30,421 bases of DNA, taken from positions 1 to 30,421 of the IMG/VR virus record IMGVR_UViG_3300034520_000364. One strand, 5' to 3'. The position numbers and the translations under genes were made by a program. This DNA comes from a virus. Positions 8,856 through 15,227 of this stretch are shown piece after piece (the stretch's first letter is position 1; each line of letters begins with the position of its first letter). Under the pieces are notes generated by a model. That model was given only the letters and a program-made list of their open reading frames with translations, did not search any database and had not been told where the DNA came from.

Positions 8856-9387
8856 TGCATGTAACTCGCTAAAAATAAGACAGGCTCATGAATGGTTTTT
8901 TGGAATTGATTATCCATACTGGTTTAGTGTAGCTCAGGCAAAAATAGAAAGCAATTGTCGCTGGATCACTTCTCTTGATGGGCACAATTCATTAGGCTAT
9001 TTTCAGATTACTCCAAAGTGGTTTGATAAGGAGCTAAAAAAAGCGGGCTTTTATCATTGGCAAGAAAAAGACCATATTGATTATTATTTTTCTCATGCCT
9101 ATATACTGTTTAAACTGCACAAACTTAATAAATGCAAGTTGCTTTATCTTACATATCAATGCTACAATAGATCTTGCCAGAAAGTTTTAAAAGAAAATAA
9201 CTCTTGCAAGTGGGATGAAGGATACATAAACTGTCTGCAGAATGATAAGCAAGTTTGCGTTCATAAAAAAAAAGGCATCTGTATTCAATACCGTTCTGCT
9301 TGTGAAATAAATTATTCTTATTCGTTAAAAATTTATAAGGAGGGCAAAAAACTTGAAGAATGGAAAAGCAGGTGGTTTTTTTATTGA
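8791..9387 (+). CDS. exported lytic transglycosylase (SLT-type endolysin), cysteine-rich
   Basis: A 198-residue protein. I start it at the ATG at 8791, with GGAG just upstream, rather than the GTG at 8785. A cleavable signal peptide covers residues 1-23 (hydrophobic core, then SANA). The soluble lytic transglycosylase fold is shown by catalytic Glu53 in AQAKIESN and by the later LGYFQITP motif (the GxxQ.xP signature). The part after residue about 110 carries eight cysteines, ten in all after the signal peptide, suggesting disulfide bonds formed in the periplasm. It cleaves the peptidoglycan glycan strand. Export by signal peptide means it may not need a large-hole holin. C24 right after ANA leaves a slim chance of a lipoprotein. 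Confidence 0.82.
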   Translation: MKKKFTILLFFFALVSFSPSANACNSLKIRQAHEWFFGIDYPYWFSVAQAKIESNCRWITSLDGHNSLGYFQITPKWFDKELKKAGFYHWQEKDHIDYYFSHAYILFKLHKLNKCKLLYLTYQCYNRSCQKVLKENNSCKWDEGYINCLQNDKQVCVHKKKGICIQYRSACEINYSYSLKIYKEGKKLEEWKSRWFFY

Positions 9388-9399
9388 AAAAGGGAAAAT

Positions 9400-10056
9400 A
9401 TGGAAGTGACAATTAAATTAGAAGGAATTGAACAAGTTTTAAATCGTTATAACTCAAAACAAGTTACCAAGGCTATTAATTTTGCTCTTCGGAGAGCTGT
9501 AAGATCGGGGAAGACGGCTGCATCAGATGAGATTCGGAATAAACTTGGGTTTAATATTATGAAATCAGACCTTGATAGAAAAATCACCGTAACCACGAGA
9601 CCTTTGGAGGGGGAGATTACAGTTGCAGGAAAGCCCATAATTCTAAGCTACTTTAAGCCTGTTCAAATTCATTCAGGAGTAAGAAAACGCATCATAAAGC
9701 ATAAAGGTAAAGGGGCTTCTGCTTTTGAAATAAGAGAAACGAGAACAAGGCTTAGTGGCTCTGGTGTGCAGGTAGAGATTATCAGGGGCAGGAAAACATT
9801 ATTAAAAGGGGGAAGATTTAGAACTGGGGTAGAGGTTGCAGGAGTATTTATTGCGAGGGGCAAGGGTGGAACTCCTCTTGTATTTGGAAGATTAGCAAAG
9901 TCAAATAAGCTTATTGCTTTAAAAGTTTACAGTGAACATTTTATGTTTAAAAAGACGCTTGATAGAGTGGCAAGAAGGGTGATTGAGCAATGGAACAAGG
10001 AATGGGCGAATCAGGTTAAGCAGATGCAAGCGGGCTCAGCTTCTTGGCTTGATTAA
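9400..10056 (+). CDS. gpZ-like minor tail/head-tail completion protein
   Basis: A 218-residue basic protein whose opening (EGIEQVLNRYNSKQVTKAINFALRRAVRSGKTAASDEIR, read here in two pieces: the 'KAINFALRRAVRSGKT' helix and the 'SDEIRNKLGF' segment) matches prophage minor tail protein Z-type proteins, which cap the tail tube and join it to the head. In lambda, gene Z lies between FII and U. Here the gene is displaced to after the lysis cassette, next to a nuclease gene. No such protein is found between 24,933 and 25,586. Family call is from the N-terminal helix pattern, the basic Gly/Lys/Arg-rich middle and length. Confidence 0.7.
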   Translation: MEVTIKLEGIEQVLNRYNSKQVTKAINFALRRAVRSGKTAASDEIRNKLGFNIMKSDLDRKITVTTRPLEGEITVAGKPIILSYFKPVQIHSGVRKRIIKHKGKGASAFEIRETRTRLSGSGVQVEIIRGRKTLLKGGRFRTGVEVAGVFIARGKGGTPLVFGRLAKSNKLIALKVYSEHFMFKKTLDRVARRVIEQWNKEWANQVKQMQAGSASWLD

Positions 10057-10075
10057 TTAAAATTATGGAGGAGAC

Positions 10076-10387
10076 ATGGAGATGAGCATAGTTAAGAAAA
10101 ACAGGAGGAGAGCAAAAGCGGTAGAGAGAGCGATAGCTAAAAAATTAGGTGGCAGACGAGTGGGAATTCTTGGTCAAGAAGATGTGGTCACGGATTTATT
10201 TTCTATCGAAGTTAAAAGCAGAAAGTCGGTTGCGATATGGTCTTGGTATGAACAAGCTGTGAGAAATGCAAAAGGGAAAATACCAGTTTTGGTAATACAC
10301 ATAACTAACAAGCATCATGGCAATGATTTAGTAGTTATAAATTTAAAAGATTTTGAAAAATTAATAAAAAAAGAGGAAAATAAATAG
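10076..10387 (+). CDS. Hjc-like PD-(D/E)XK nuclease (putative resolvase/endonuclease)
   Basis: A 103-residue basic protein with the compact restriction-like core of archaeal Hjc-type resolvases: a basic N-terminus, Glu17 in AVERAIAK, Gly/Arg strand GGRRVG, Asp40 in VVTDLF, and the Glu45-x-Lys47 pair in IEVKSRK. A helix (WYEQAVRNAKGKIPVLVIH) follows. These are the metal and catalytic residues of the family. It may resolve branched replicating or concatemeric DNA before packaging. The Shine-Dalgarno GGAGGAG precedes ATG 10076; ATG 10082 is also possible. It is the last gene before the large intergenic region. Fold is confident; substrate is inferred. Confidence 0.78.
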   Translation: MEMSIVKKNRRRAKAVERAIAKKLGGRRVGILGQEDVVTDLFSIEVKSRKSVAIWSWYEQAVRNAKGKIPVLVIHITNKHHGNDLVVINLKDFEKLIKKEENK

Positions 10388-10671
10388 ATTTTCAGGTCTT
10401 TTAAGTCCTCTTAGTTCAAGCCTTTCTTTTTAAAAGAATATTCCCAAAATCCTTTATCATTTCCAGCGATCTTTAATACTCACGGCTAAAATTTTTAGGT
10501 TTTTAGGTTTTTAAAAAAAAATAAGAGAGATTAAGGAAAAGCGAGCAATCCAAGCCTAAATCCTAAAAATTGCTAAAAACTGCCAATAATTGGCTAAAAT
10601 CGGACTTGACCTTTTTAAATTGTTTAGGTATTTCTATTGGTAGAATGAAAAAAACAAAAGGAGTGAGAGCC
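10388..10671. promoter_or_regulatory. repeat-bearing AT-rich intergenic region between late and early units
   Basis: This 284-base stretch is the largest gap in the genome and I see no gene in it. TTTTTAGG occurs twice in tandem (10492-10499, 10500-10507), followed by TTTTTAA. AATTTTTAGG (10490-10499) is inverted as CCTAAAAATT (10562-10571). GGCTAAAAT appears twice (about 10484-10492 and 10592-10600), with GCTAAAAAC between. This density of related short motifs upstream of the first early gene suggests operator sites or a second origin-like element. An A9 run lies in the middle (10513-10521). Function is inference. Confidence 0.5.
10620..10646 (+). promoter_or_regulatory. candidate early promoter (extended -10)
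   Basis: TGGTAGAAT (10638-10646) is an extended -10 element, close in form to TGGTATAAG of the late promoter. A poor -35 (TTGTTT, 10620-10625) lies 15 bases upstream. A TTGACC at 10606-10611 is nearby but at the wrong spacing for this -10. Transcription would start near 10652, giving a short leader with AAAGGAG before the ATG at 10672. Confidence 0.45.
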
Positions 10672-10917
10672 ATGGACGGAAGAGAGATTAAAGAAACTCG
10701 ACAAGACTTGTATGAACTAATGTATACTATTTACAGCCTTGAACAGAATTATGGACGGAGAAAAACAAAAGAAATGTTTAAGAAAGTTTTGGAAGGAAAA
10801 GAAAGCGAAGAAAGCGAACTTTACGAGATTACAAAAAACATAGTTGAGTTTATTAAGCACATGGCAACTAAAGAGATTTTAGAAGATTTTTTGAAAAAAT
10901 ATAGCTACAGCATGTAA
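10672..10917 (+). CDS. small early protein of unknown function
   Basis: An 81-residue protein. I start it at the ATG at 10672, with AAAGGAG nine bases upstream, instead of the longer open frame from 10570, which begins in the intergenic repeats. The protein is highly charged (many Glu and Lys) and predicted all-helical, with a Tyr-rich N-terminal helix (DLYELMYTIYSLEQNYG). I see no known motif. As the first gene after the early promoter, it may be a host-takeover or regulatory protein, but nothing in the sequence proves this. Confidence 0.65.
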   Translation: MDGREIKETRQDLYELMYTIYSLEQNYGRRKTKEMFKKVLEGKESEESELYEITKNIVEFIKHMATKEILEDFLKKYSYSM

Positions 10918-10930
10918 AGAGAAAAATTTG

Positions 10931-10965
10931 TCCTTCCTGAAGAGCCCGAGCCTCTTCGGGAAGGG
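10931..10965. other. strong intercistronic hairpin
   Basis: CTTCCTGAAGAG (10933-10944) pairs with CTCTTCGGGAAG (10952-10963) around a 7-base loop, with one T-G pair and two further pairs at the base. It stands out in AT-rich surroundings. No T tract follows on the + strand, so it is not a normal terminator for the early operon. It may be an RNA stability or processing element between the first and second early genes. Confidence 0.65.
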
Positions 10966-11004
10966 AAAATAAACAAATTAGTTGAAAAGAGGAGATGTAG
11001 CCAT

Positions 11005-11514
11005 ATGGTTGAGGAGAAAAGTGAGCTTTTATCGCTGATTTTAAAGAGGTATGAGCAAATAAATGGAAGAAAAATTTTAGAGAATTTGAAGAAATATGAG
11101 TTTAGTGATGATGAGAGATTTGCAAGTGCATGTTTAAAAAAAGCTTTTGAATACCTCGAGAAGAAAGGGGGTGAGCTGACTGATGAGGAGTTTTTAGCAT
11201 TGCTGATCCGTTTGACCATGATGTATTTTGTCGAAGTAAAGCGTTATTCAAATCTCTGGTATTCGATTTTATCAGCATTGCTTCCTGAAGAAATTCAAAC
11301 GGCAAAAATGAGTGAGGTCGTGCGGAAGTTTGAGGAGCAATTCATAGAACACATGGAGACGATAGCTCAGATCGATGGTGATGAGGGTATTAGAAATGCG
11401 GTGCTGGTGTTCTTATTTAAAGAAAATGCGGAGTTTACTCTCTCGGTATTGAAAGCTATTGAAGGGAAAGTTGATAGTATTAGCAAAATAAAGAGGAGGT
11501 GGAATGATGGATAA
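11005..11514 (+). CDS. early helical protein of unknown function
   Basis: A 169-residue protein preceded by GAGGAGA about a dozen bases before the ATG. It is acidic, helical and mostly without Gly or Pro. A hydrophobic helix pair near residues 60-95 (FLALLIRLTMMYFVEVKRYSN, then LWYSILSALLP) suggests a helical bundle rather than a membrane span. I recognise no family. Its 3' end overlaps the next start by 11 bases, so it is in the early operon. Confidence 0.65.
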   Translation: MVEEKSELLSLILKRYEQINGRKILENLKKYEFSDDERFASACLKKAFEYLEKKGGELTDEEFLALLIRLTMMYFVEVKRYSNLWYSILSALLPEEIQTAKMSEVVRKFEEQFIEHMETIAQIDGDEGIRNAVLVFLFKENAEFTLSVLKAIEGKVDSISKIKRRWNDG

Positions 11515-11878
11515 GCTTTTACGCTCTGATGATTTTTTTGTAGAAATAGAAGACTTTGAGCTCTCTGAATTGTTAGCGAAAAGTGTTTATCTCGATTTAT
11601 CAAACCACACAGTTTGTATTGAGTTCTATGAGACAGGGCGATTAGACATTCTGAGTTTTATTTTGCGGGATTGGTGTCAACCTAAAGATATTATAATTTG
11701 GCTGGGAGATGGGGACAGAGGAGTTCGATTAAAAGAATGCTCTTTAGTATCGATTTCTCCCTTATCGTTAGGCAATTTGAATTTTGATGATGAAGAGGAT
11801 ACAAGTTATATAGTAAACATTAGCGTTTCAGCGAAATTTTTAGAGATAGAATTCGTTGAAGAAACAATAACTCAATAG
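11504..11878 (+). CDS. early protein of unknown function, beta-rich and acidic
   Basis: A 124-residue acidic protein with AGGAGG just before tandem ATGs at 11504 and 11507; either may be used. Strand-like segments alternate with acidic turns (SVYLDLSNHTVCIEFYETG, DIIIWLGDGDRGVRLKECSL). No membrane or catalytic motif is seen. It overlaps the upstream gene by 11 bases and precedes another small gene by 11 bases, so translation is probably coupled. Family unknown. Confidence 0.65.
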   Translation: MMDKLLRSDDFFVEIEDFELSELLAKSVYLDLSNHTVCIEFYETGRLDILSFILRDWCQPKDIIIWLGDGDRGVRLKECSLVSISPLSLGNLNFDDEEDTSYIVNISVSAKFLEIEFVEETITQ

Positions 11879-11889
11879 GAGGTGGAGCG

Positions 11890-12126
11890 ATGAGTAAGAT
11901 GAGTAAGAGAAGACTCTTTATGATGAATCAGTTCATTGTAAAGGAAGGTTTATTTTATTTTCAGGAGATTTCAAAGGAAAAGGCTGACGAGTTGATTGCA
12001 ATTGCTAAAGAAAAGGGTATTTTGGTTGAGTGTAGCGGTGAAGAGGTGGAATATAATATTAATGACGGAATTTTAGTGAAGCAAGGGGATAAATTTTATT
12101 TTAGCAAATATGCAGGTGATATTTAA
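11890..12126 (+). CDS. small early protein of unknown function
   Basis: A 78-residue protein with AGGAGGTGG directly before the ATG. The N-terminal MSKMSKRR is basic; later in-frame ATGs (11899, 11920) could also start it. The body reads as two repeats of a 'strand-turn-strand' pattern (FIVKEGLFYFQEI near 15-27 and GILVKQGDKFYFSKYA near 60-75), which look related to each other: both have an 'I/L-V-K-x-G-x-x-F-Y-F' core. This could be an internally duplicated small beta domain. Function unknown. Confidence 0.6.
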   Translation: MSKMSKRRLFMMNQFIVKEGLFYFQEISKEKADELIAIAKEKGILVECSGEEVEYNINDGILVKQGDKFYFSKYAGDI

Positions 12127-12142
12127 AAAAGGAGGTGAAACT

Positions 12143-12376
12143 ATGAAGAGAGTAGAATTGTTAGACATGTTAAGAGAAGTAAATGGATTAATTGACATTT
12201 TGGATCCTATTTCAATTGTTTTTGAGGAGTGGGCTATAACTTTGCATTGTAAGGCTTTAGATGATAAGGAAAATTTTTTATTGGATGAGGGTTTTGAAAT
12301 GAGGGAAACAATTTGTGGAACAAAAATTTTTGAAAAAGATTTAATTACAATAAGTTTAGAGGAGGGTGAGCTATGA
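12143..12376 (+). CDS. small early protein of unknown function
   Basis: A 77-residue acidic protein. I choose the ATG at 12143, eight bases after GGAGG, over the GTG at 12110 that lies inside the previous gene. It ends in overlap (ATGA) with the zinc-domain gene, so the two are coupled. Sequence is amphipathic with two cysteines and no known motif. Confidence 0.6.
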   Translation: MKRVELLDMLREVNGLIDILDPISIVFEEWAITLHCKALDDKENFLLDEGFEMRETICGTKIFEKDLITISLEEGEL

Positions 12377-12603
12377 AGTTAGTTCAATGCTATGAATGTA
12401 ATGGCAAGGGCATCATTGAATATGCCTGCTTTGATTGCTGTGGAAGCGGGCTTGCAATAATCAGTGGTGATCTTGTGAAATGCCCAACCTGCAAAGGTAG
12501 AGGATACAGCCCTTATCACTATGAAGTTTGCCCTCTCTGTGAAGGAGAGGGAGTAATAGAAGAAAAAAATGAGGGGGTGTGCTATGAGATTTCAATTGCC
12601 TAA
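12373..12603 (+). CDS. stand-alone DnaJ-type zinc domain protein
   Basis: A 76-residue protein made almost entirely of the DnaJ central zinc domain. Four CxxCxGxG motifs are present: CYECNGKG (6-13), CFDCCGSG (19-26), CPTCKGRG (37-44) and CPLCEGEG (53-60). In DnaJ, repeats 1+4 and 2+3 bind two zinc ions. There is no J domain or C-terminal substrate domain, so it cannot activate DnaK on its own. Possible roles are a small chaperone adaptor, a zinc-dependent protein-binding module, or a competitor of host DnaJ. It overlaps genes on both sides in the early operon. The fold is certain; the role is unknown. Confidence 0.85.
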   Translation: MKLVQCYECNGKGIIEYACFDCCGSGLAIISGDLVKCPTCKGRGYSPYHYEVCPLCEGEGVIEEKNEGVCYEISIA

Positions 12604-12775
12604 AAAGGTCGGACAGTGGACTTTTACGAAAATCAATGAAAATCTTGTCGTGTTTAAAAAGCATAAAACCCATCTTGAAGTTTTTATCAACGGGGTTCCA
12701 GTTTTTTACTATTCTGGGAACCCGCCAAAGGAACAGGTTCAAAAAGATTTAGAAAGAAAACTTCAAATCCAATAA
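12584..12775 (+). CDS. small basic early protein
   Basis: A 63-residue basic protein started at the ATG at 12584, after GAGGGGGTG, rather than the upstream in-frame ATG at 12569. It has strand-rich segments (QWTFTKINENLVVFKKHKTH, LEVFINGVPVFYY) and a charged C-terminal helix. Its start cassette (AGGGGGTGTGCTATGA) is repeated exactly at 15216-15231. No family recognised. It lies directly upstream of the recombination genes and may serve with them. Confidence 0.6.
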   Translation: MRFQLPKKVGQWTFTKINENLVVFKKHKTHLEVFINGVPVFYYSGNPPKEQVQKDLERKLQIQ

Positions 12776-12788
12776 AAGGAGGGAAGCC

Positions 12789-13556
12789 ATGGAAAAAGAA
12801 AAAGCATTGCAACCAAACAATGGAGAGGAAAGGCAGGAGTTTGAAAGAGTTTTGACAGAATATCTCAAAATCGTAGGGCAGAAAGTCTCTCAAGAAAATG
12901 TAATTCAATTTCTGAACATTGCCAAGGCTTATCAGTTAAATCCTTTCAAAAGAGAAATTTATCTTATTCCATACGGCAATCAGGCAAATATTATCGTCGG
13001 TTATGAAGTCTATCTTAAAAGGGCTGACCGCTCAGGTAAGCTTGCAGGCTGGCGGGTATGGACTGAAGGGTCAATAGAAAAAGGGGACTTAAAAGCCATT
13101 ATTGAAATAAAAAGAAAAGACTGGGAGGAACCTTTCAGGCACGAAGTGTTTTTCAAGGAATACTACAGAAAAACACCCATCTGGGAAGAAAAACCTATCA
13201 CTATGATTAAGAAAGTTGCTATCGCTCAAGGGTTCAGACTTGCTTTTCCTGAAGAGCTTGCAGGAATGCCCTATACCGCAGAAGAGATTGAAGTTGAATA
13301 TTACGAAGTTCCTAAAGAGCAAAAACAATCACATGAAAAGCCTCAAGCCCTTCCTGAAGCACCAAAATGGGATATAGAGCGTATCAAACAGGTAGCTACA
13401 GAAGAACTTAAAGAAGCTATAAGACAATACGGAGCAACTTCCAAAATATTAGTGGAACTTTTCAATGAATTTGACGGAGACCAGGTAGCAGTAATCAATA
13501 AGCTCAAAGAAATGGCAGAAGAAAGAAAAAAAGCTAAGGAGGGAGCCAATGCTTAG
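12789..13556 (+). CDS. bet: RecT/Bet-family single-strand annealing protein
   Basis: A 255-residue recombinase mediator. The N-terminal 170 residues carry the lambda Bet (RecT) core: a helix EFERVLTEYLKIVG, then LNIAKAYQLNPFKREIYLIPY (family hallmark 'A..Y.LNP..REIY'), then a G-Y-EVY-LKRADRSGKLAGWRVW segment and a C-terminal IKKVAIAQGFRLAFPEEL helix. The last 80 residues are charged and probably flexible, as in other Bet proteins where they bind partners. It anneals single strands exposed by the nuclease encoded next. The two genes overlap by eight bases. The SD is AAAGGAGGG. Confidence 0.92.
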   Translation: MEKEKALQPNNGEERQEFERVLTEYLKIVGQKVSQENVIQFLNIAKAYQLNPFKREIYLIPYGNQANIIVGYEVYLKRADRSGKLAGWRVWTEGSIEKGDLKAIIEIKRKDWEEPFRHEVFFKEYYRKTPIWEEKPITMIKKVAIAQGFRLAFPEELAGMPYTAEEIEVEYYEVPKEQKQSHEKPQALPEAPKWDIERIKQVATEELKEAIRQYGATSKILVELFNEFDGDQVAVINKLKEMAEERKKAKEGANA

Positions 13557-14355
13557 TTATACAAGGATTAGCACATATCAAAAGTGCCCAAAGCTTTTTG
13601 AATATAAATATGTCCAGGGGCGGCTCCCCGCCCCTACAGAAAAAATGCTTGAGGGATTGGAGGAGCATTTGAAAATAGCAAGTGTAGAAGATGTTCCTGA
13701 ATTTTTCCGCTCTGCTTTTATGCGAAACTTCCCCAATCCTGTTTTTGAAGAAAGATTAAGCTTTGATTTTTTGACTTTCACTTTACAAGGGGTAATTGAT
13801 TGCTACTCAGTGAATGATGTCTTTTGTTCTATCGCAGACTGGAAGCTCTTTCAAATTCCTGAAAGCGATGACCAGCTTAAAATTTACGCTTTGCTTTTAT
13901 CTAAGAAGTATACTCAACTCACTTTCTTTCAAGCCTACTTCGTAAGCCTCAAAGGAGAGTTTTTCAAGCGTTTTACATACAGCATTGAGGACATCCAGGA
14001 TTTTGAAAAACAGCTCTTTGATGTTGCAGATGAAATTCAGACTGCTAAAGAGTTTCTCCCCCGCCCAGGACAGCATTGTGGTTTTTGTGCTTTTATAAAA
14101 GATTGTTACGCTGAAAATCAGATTCAGGCTGAAATAGTAAAAATTACAACCCTTGATGAGGCTATAGAGATATCAAAGAAGCTTTACATCGCTGAAAATT
14201 TTCTAAAGCAAGTAAAAGAACAGCTCAAAGAGTTTCTCCTTGAGCAAGGCTTGGATGAACTTGTTTTTGATGAAGAGAACAGAGTCTATTTATCTCCTTC
14301 AATAGCCTTGCGTTTTGGCAAAGCAAACGGAAAAACCAAAACAAAAAAGAGGTAA
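13549..14355 (+). CDS. Cas4/RecB-like PD-(D/E)XK exonuclease with Fe-S motif
   Basis: A 268-residue nuclease, the partner of the annealing protein. The N-terminus is LSYTRISTYQKCP. The catalytic core has Asp84 (GVID), Asp97-x-Lys99 (IADWK) and the Gln109-x3-Tyr113 (DQLKIY) motif of the RecB family. Cys13, Cys177, Cys180 and Cys186 form the 1+3 cysteine pattern that binds a 4Fe-4S cluster in Cas4, AddB and related proteins. It probably makes 3' single strands for recombination. Asp replaces the usual Glu in the ExK motif, which is common in this family. A strong GC-rich hairpin lies in its first 90 bases. Confidence 0.85.
   Translation: MLSYTRISTYQKCPKLFEYKYVQGRLPAPTEKMLEGLEEHLKIASVEDVPEFFRSAFMRNFPNPVFEERLSFDFLTFTLQGVIDCYSVNDVFCSIADWKLFQIPESDDQLKIYALLLSKKYTQLTFFQAYFVSLKGEFFKRFTYSIEDIQDFEKQLFDVADEIQTAKEFLPRPGQHCGFCAFIKDCYAENQIQAEIVKITTLDEAIEISKKLYIAENFLKQVKEQLKEFLLEQGLDELVFDEENRVYLSPSIALRFGKANGKTKTKKR
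13616..13635. other. GC-rich perfect hairpin inside the nuclease gene
   Basis: AGGGGCGG (13616-13623) pairs with CCGCCCCT (13628-13635) around CTCC, near the 5' end of the nuclease coding region. It encodes part of the QGRLPAPT segment, which is in a normal place for the family, so it is not an obvious insertion. It could slow translation or fold the mRNA. Confidence 0.6.
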
Positions 14356-14362
14356 AATAGCT

Positions 14363-14683
14363 ATGATGACAAATGATGATTTTAACAAGTATATGATGGA
14401 GAGGTTTGAAGAAATTCTTCGTTTAAGAGAAGAAAAGGCAAAGGAATACTCTATCTTTTACGCCTTTGAGCATTTCATGACCGCTTCAAATTTCCTTCTT
14501 TCTCCGAAAGAAGCTGTGGCTTTCTATTACATGACCAAACACATAGTTTCTCTCAGGGATGCCGTTCTCTCTGGCAATGGAAGGAAAAAGATTAAGGAAA
14601 TAGTGAACGATCTGATAATTTATGCTCTTTTGATTGAGGCCATGATTAATGAGGAAGAATTAAAAAAAGGAGGTGGGAAGTGA
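14363..14683 (+). CDS. helical phage protein, DUF1599-like pattern
   Basis: A 106-residue protein started at the ATG at 14363, after AGAGGT, instead of the frame open from 14315 inside the nuclease gene. It is helical, with a central stretch (LSPKEAVAFYYMTKHIVSLRDAV) followed by a 'KI.EIVNDLIIYALLIEAM' helix. This looks like phage helical proteins of the DUF1599 type, which are associated with nucleotide modification, but the match is weak and made by eye. It lies between nuclease and SSB in the replication block. Function is left open. Confidence 0.55.
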   Translation: MMTNDDFNKYMMERFEEILRLREEKAKEYSIFYAFEHFMTASNFLLSPKEAVAFYYMTKHIVSLRDAVLSGNGRKKIKEIVNDLIIYALLIEAMINEEELKKGGGK

Positions 14684-14840
14684 AAGTGACAGGGTAGAAA
14701 AGATTTAATATAGGTTTGATAAAGAAACTTCTTTTGTGTTTTGTCAAGAAAAGGCTTCTAAGTGTTATGAAGTTATAGGAAACATATATGAAAATCCTGA
14801 ATTATTACAAGAAATAAAAAAGGAGGCAACAAATGATTAA
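14673..14840 (+). pseudogene. probable broken small gene with in-frame TAA
   Basis: A frame opening at GTG 14673, after AAAAGGAG, reads MGSESDRVEKI, then TAA (14706-14708), then 43 further codons to TAA at 14838. The post-stop part (YRFDKETSFVFCQEKASKCY, then EVIGNIYENPELLQEIKKE) has ordinary protein composition, with phage-like codon use, and ends by overlapping the SSB start. I read it as one small gene interrupted by a stop. It could instead be a short ORF from an internal GTG, or noncoding. Confidence 0.4.
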
Positions 14841-15216
14841 CAAAGTGATTCTTATCGGAAGACTTGGGAGCAATCCAGAAATGAAAGTTTATGAAGGCGG
14901 CAAAAAAATAGCTTGGATGAATCTTGCAACAAATAAACGCTATGTCCAAAACAACCAAAAACAGGAGAAAACAAGCTGGCATAGGCTTATATGTTACGGC
15001 CTTCTTGCAGATTTTGTTTATGAAACCCTTACTAAAGGCAAGCTCATTTATGTAGAAGGAAGGCTTGATTACTGGGGAAAGGAAAAAAGCCCTGTCATCA
15101 TAGTTGAAACTTTGAAAATCTTAAGCCCTAAGAAAACACTCTCTGGAAAAGAAGAAGAACTAAAAAAGTTTGAAAGCTTAGAAGAAGACATTCCTTTAGA
15201 AGAAATACCATTTTAA
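14833..15216 (+). CDS. ssb: single-stranded DNA-binding protein
   Basis: A 127-residue SSB with the OB-fold core: INKVILIGRLGSNPEMK at the N-terminus (family opening), W at position 35 (KIAWMNLATNKR), then TSWHRLICYGLLADF near 54-70 and KGKLIYVEGRLDYWG near 78-92. The C-terminus is acidic (ESLEEDIPLEEIPF) and ends in Pro-Phe, as in bacterial SSBs, where the tip recruits repair and replication partners. A strong AAAGGAGG precedes the ATG. It protects single strands during origin opening and Bet-mediated recombination. Confidence 0.95.
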   Translation: MINKVILIGRLGSNPEMKVYEGGKKIAWMNLATNKRYVQNNQKQEKTSWHRLICYGLLADFVYETLTKGKLIYVEGRLDYWGKEKSPVIIVETLKILSPKKTLSGKEEELKKFESLEEDIPLEEIPF

Positions 15217-15227
15217 GGGGGTGTGCT

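Noticed and set aside
10606-10634. TTGACC-N17-TATTTC as the early promoter
   Set aside because: The -10 is poor (three of six). The extended -10 at 10638-10646 is better, though its -35 is weak.
10570-10671. Longer N-terminus for the first early gene
   Set aside because: These 34 codons come from the repeat-bearing intergenic region and promoter; the ATG at 10672 has a proper Shine-Dalgarno.
13616-13635. GC-rich palindrome as an inserted mobile repeat in the nuclease gene
   Set aside because: The encoded segment is in a normal position for the family and nothing suggests insertion. Kept only as a hairpin.
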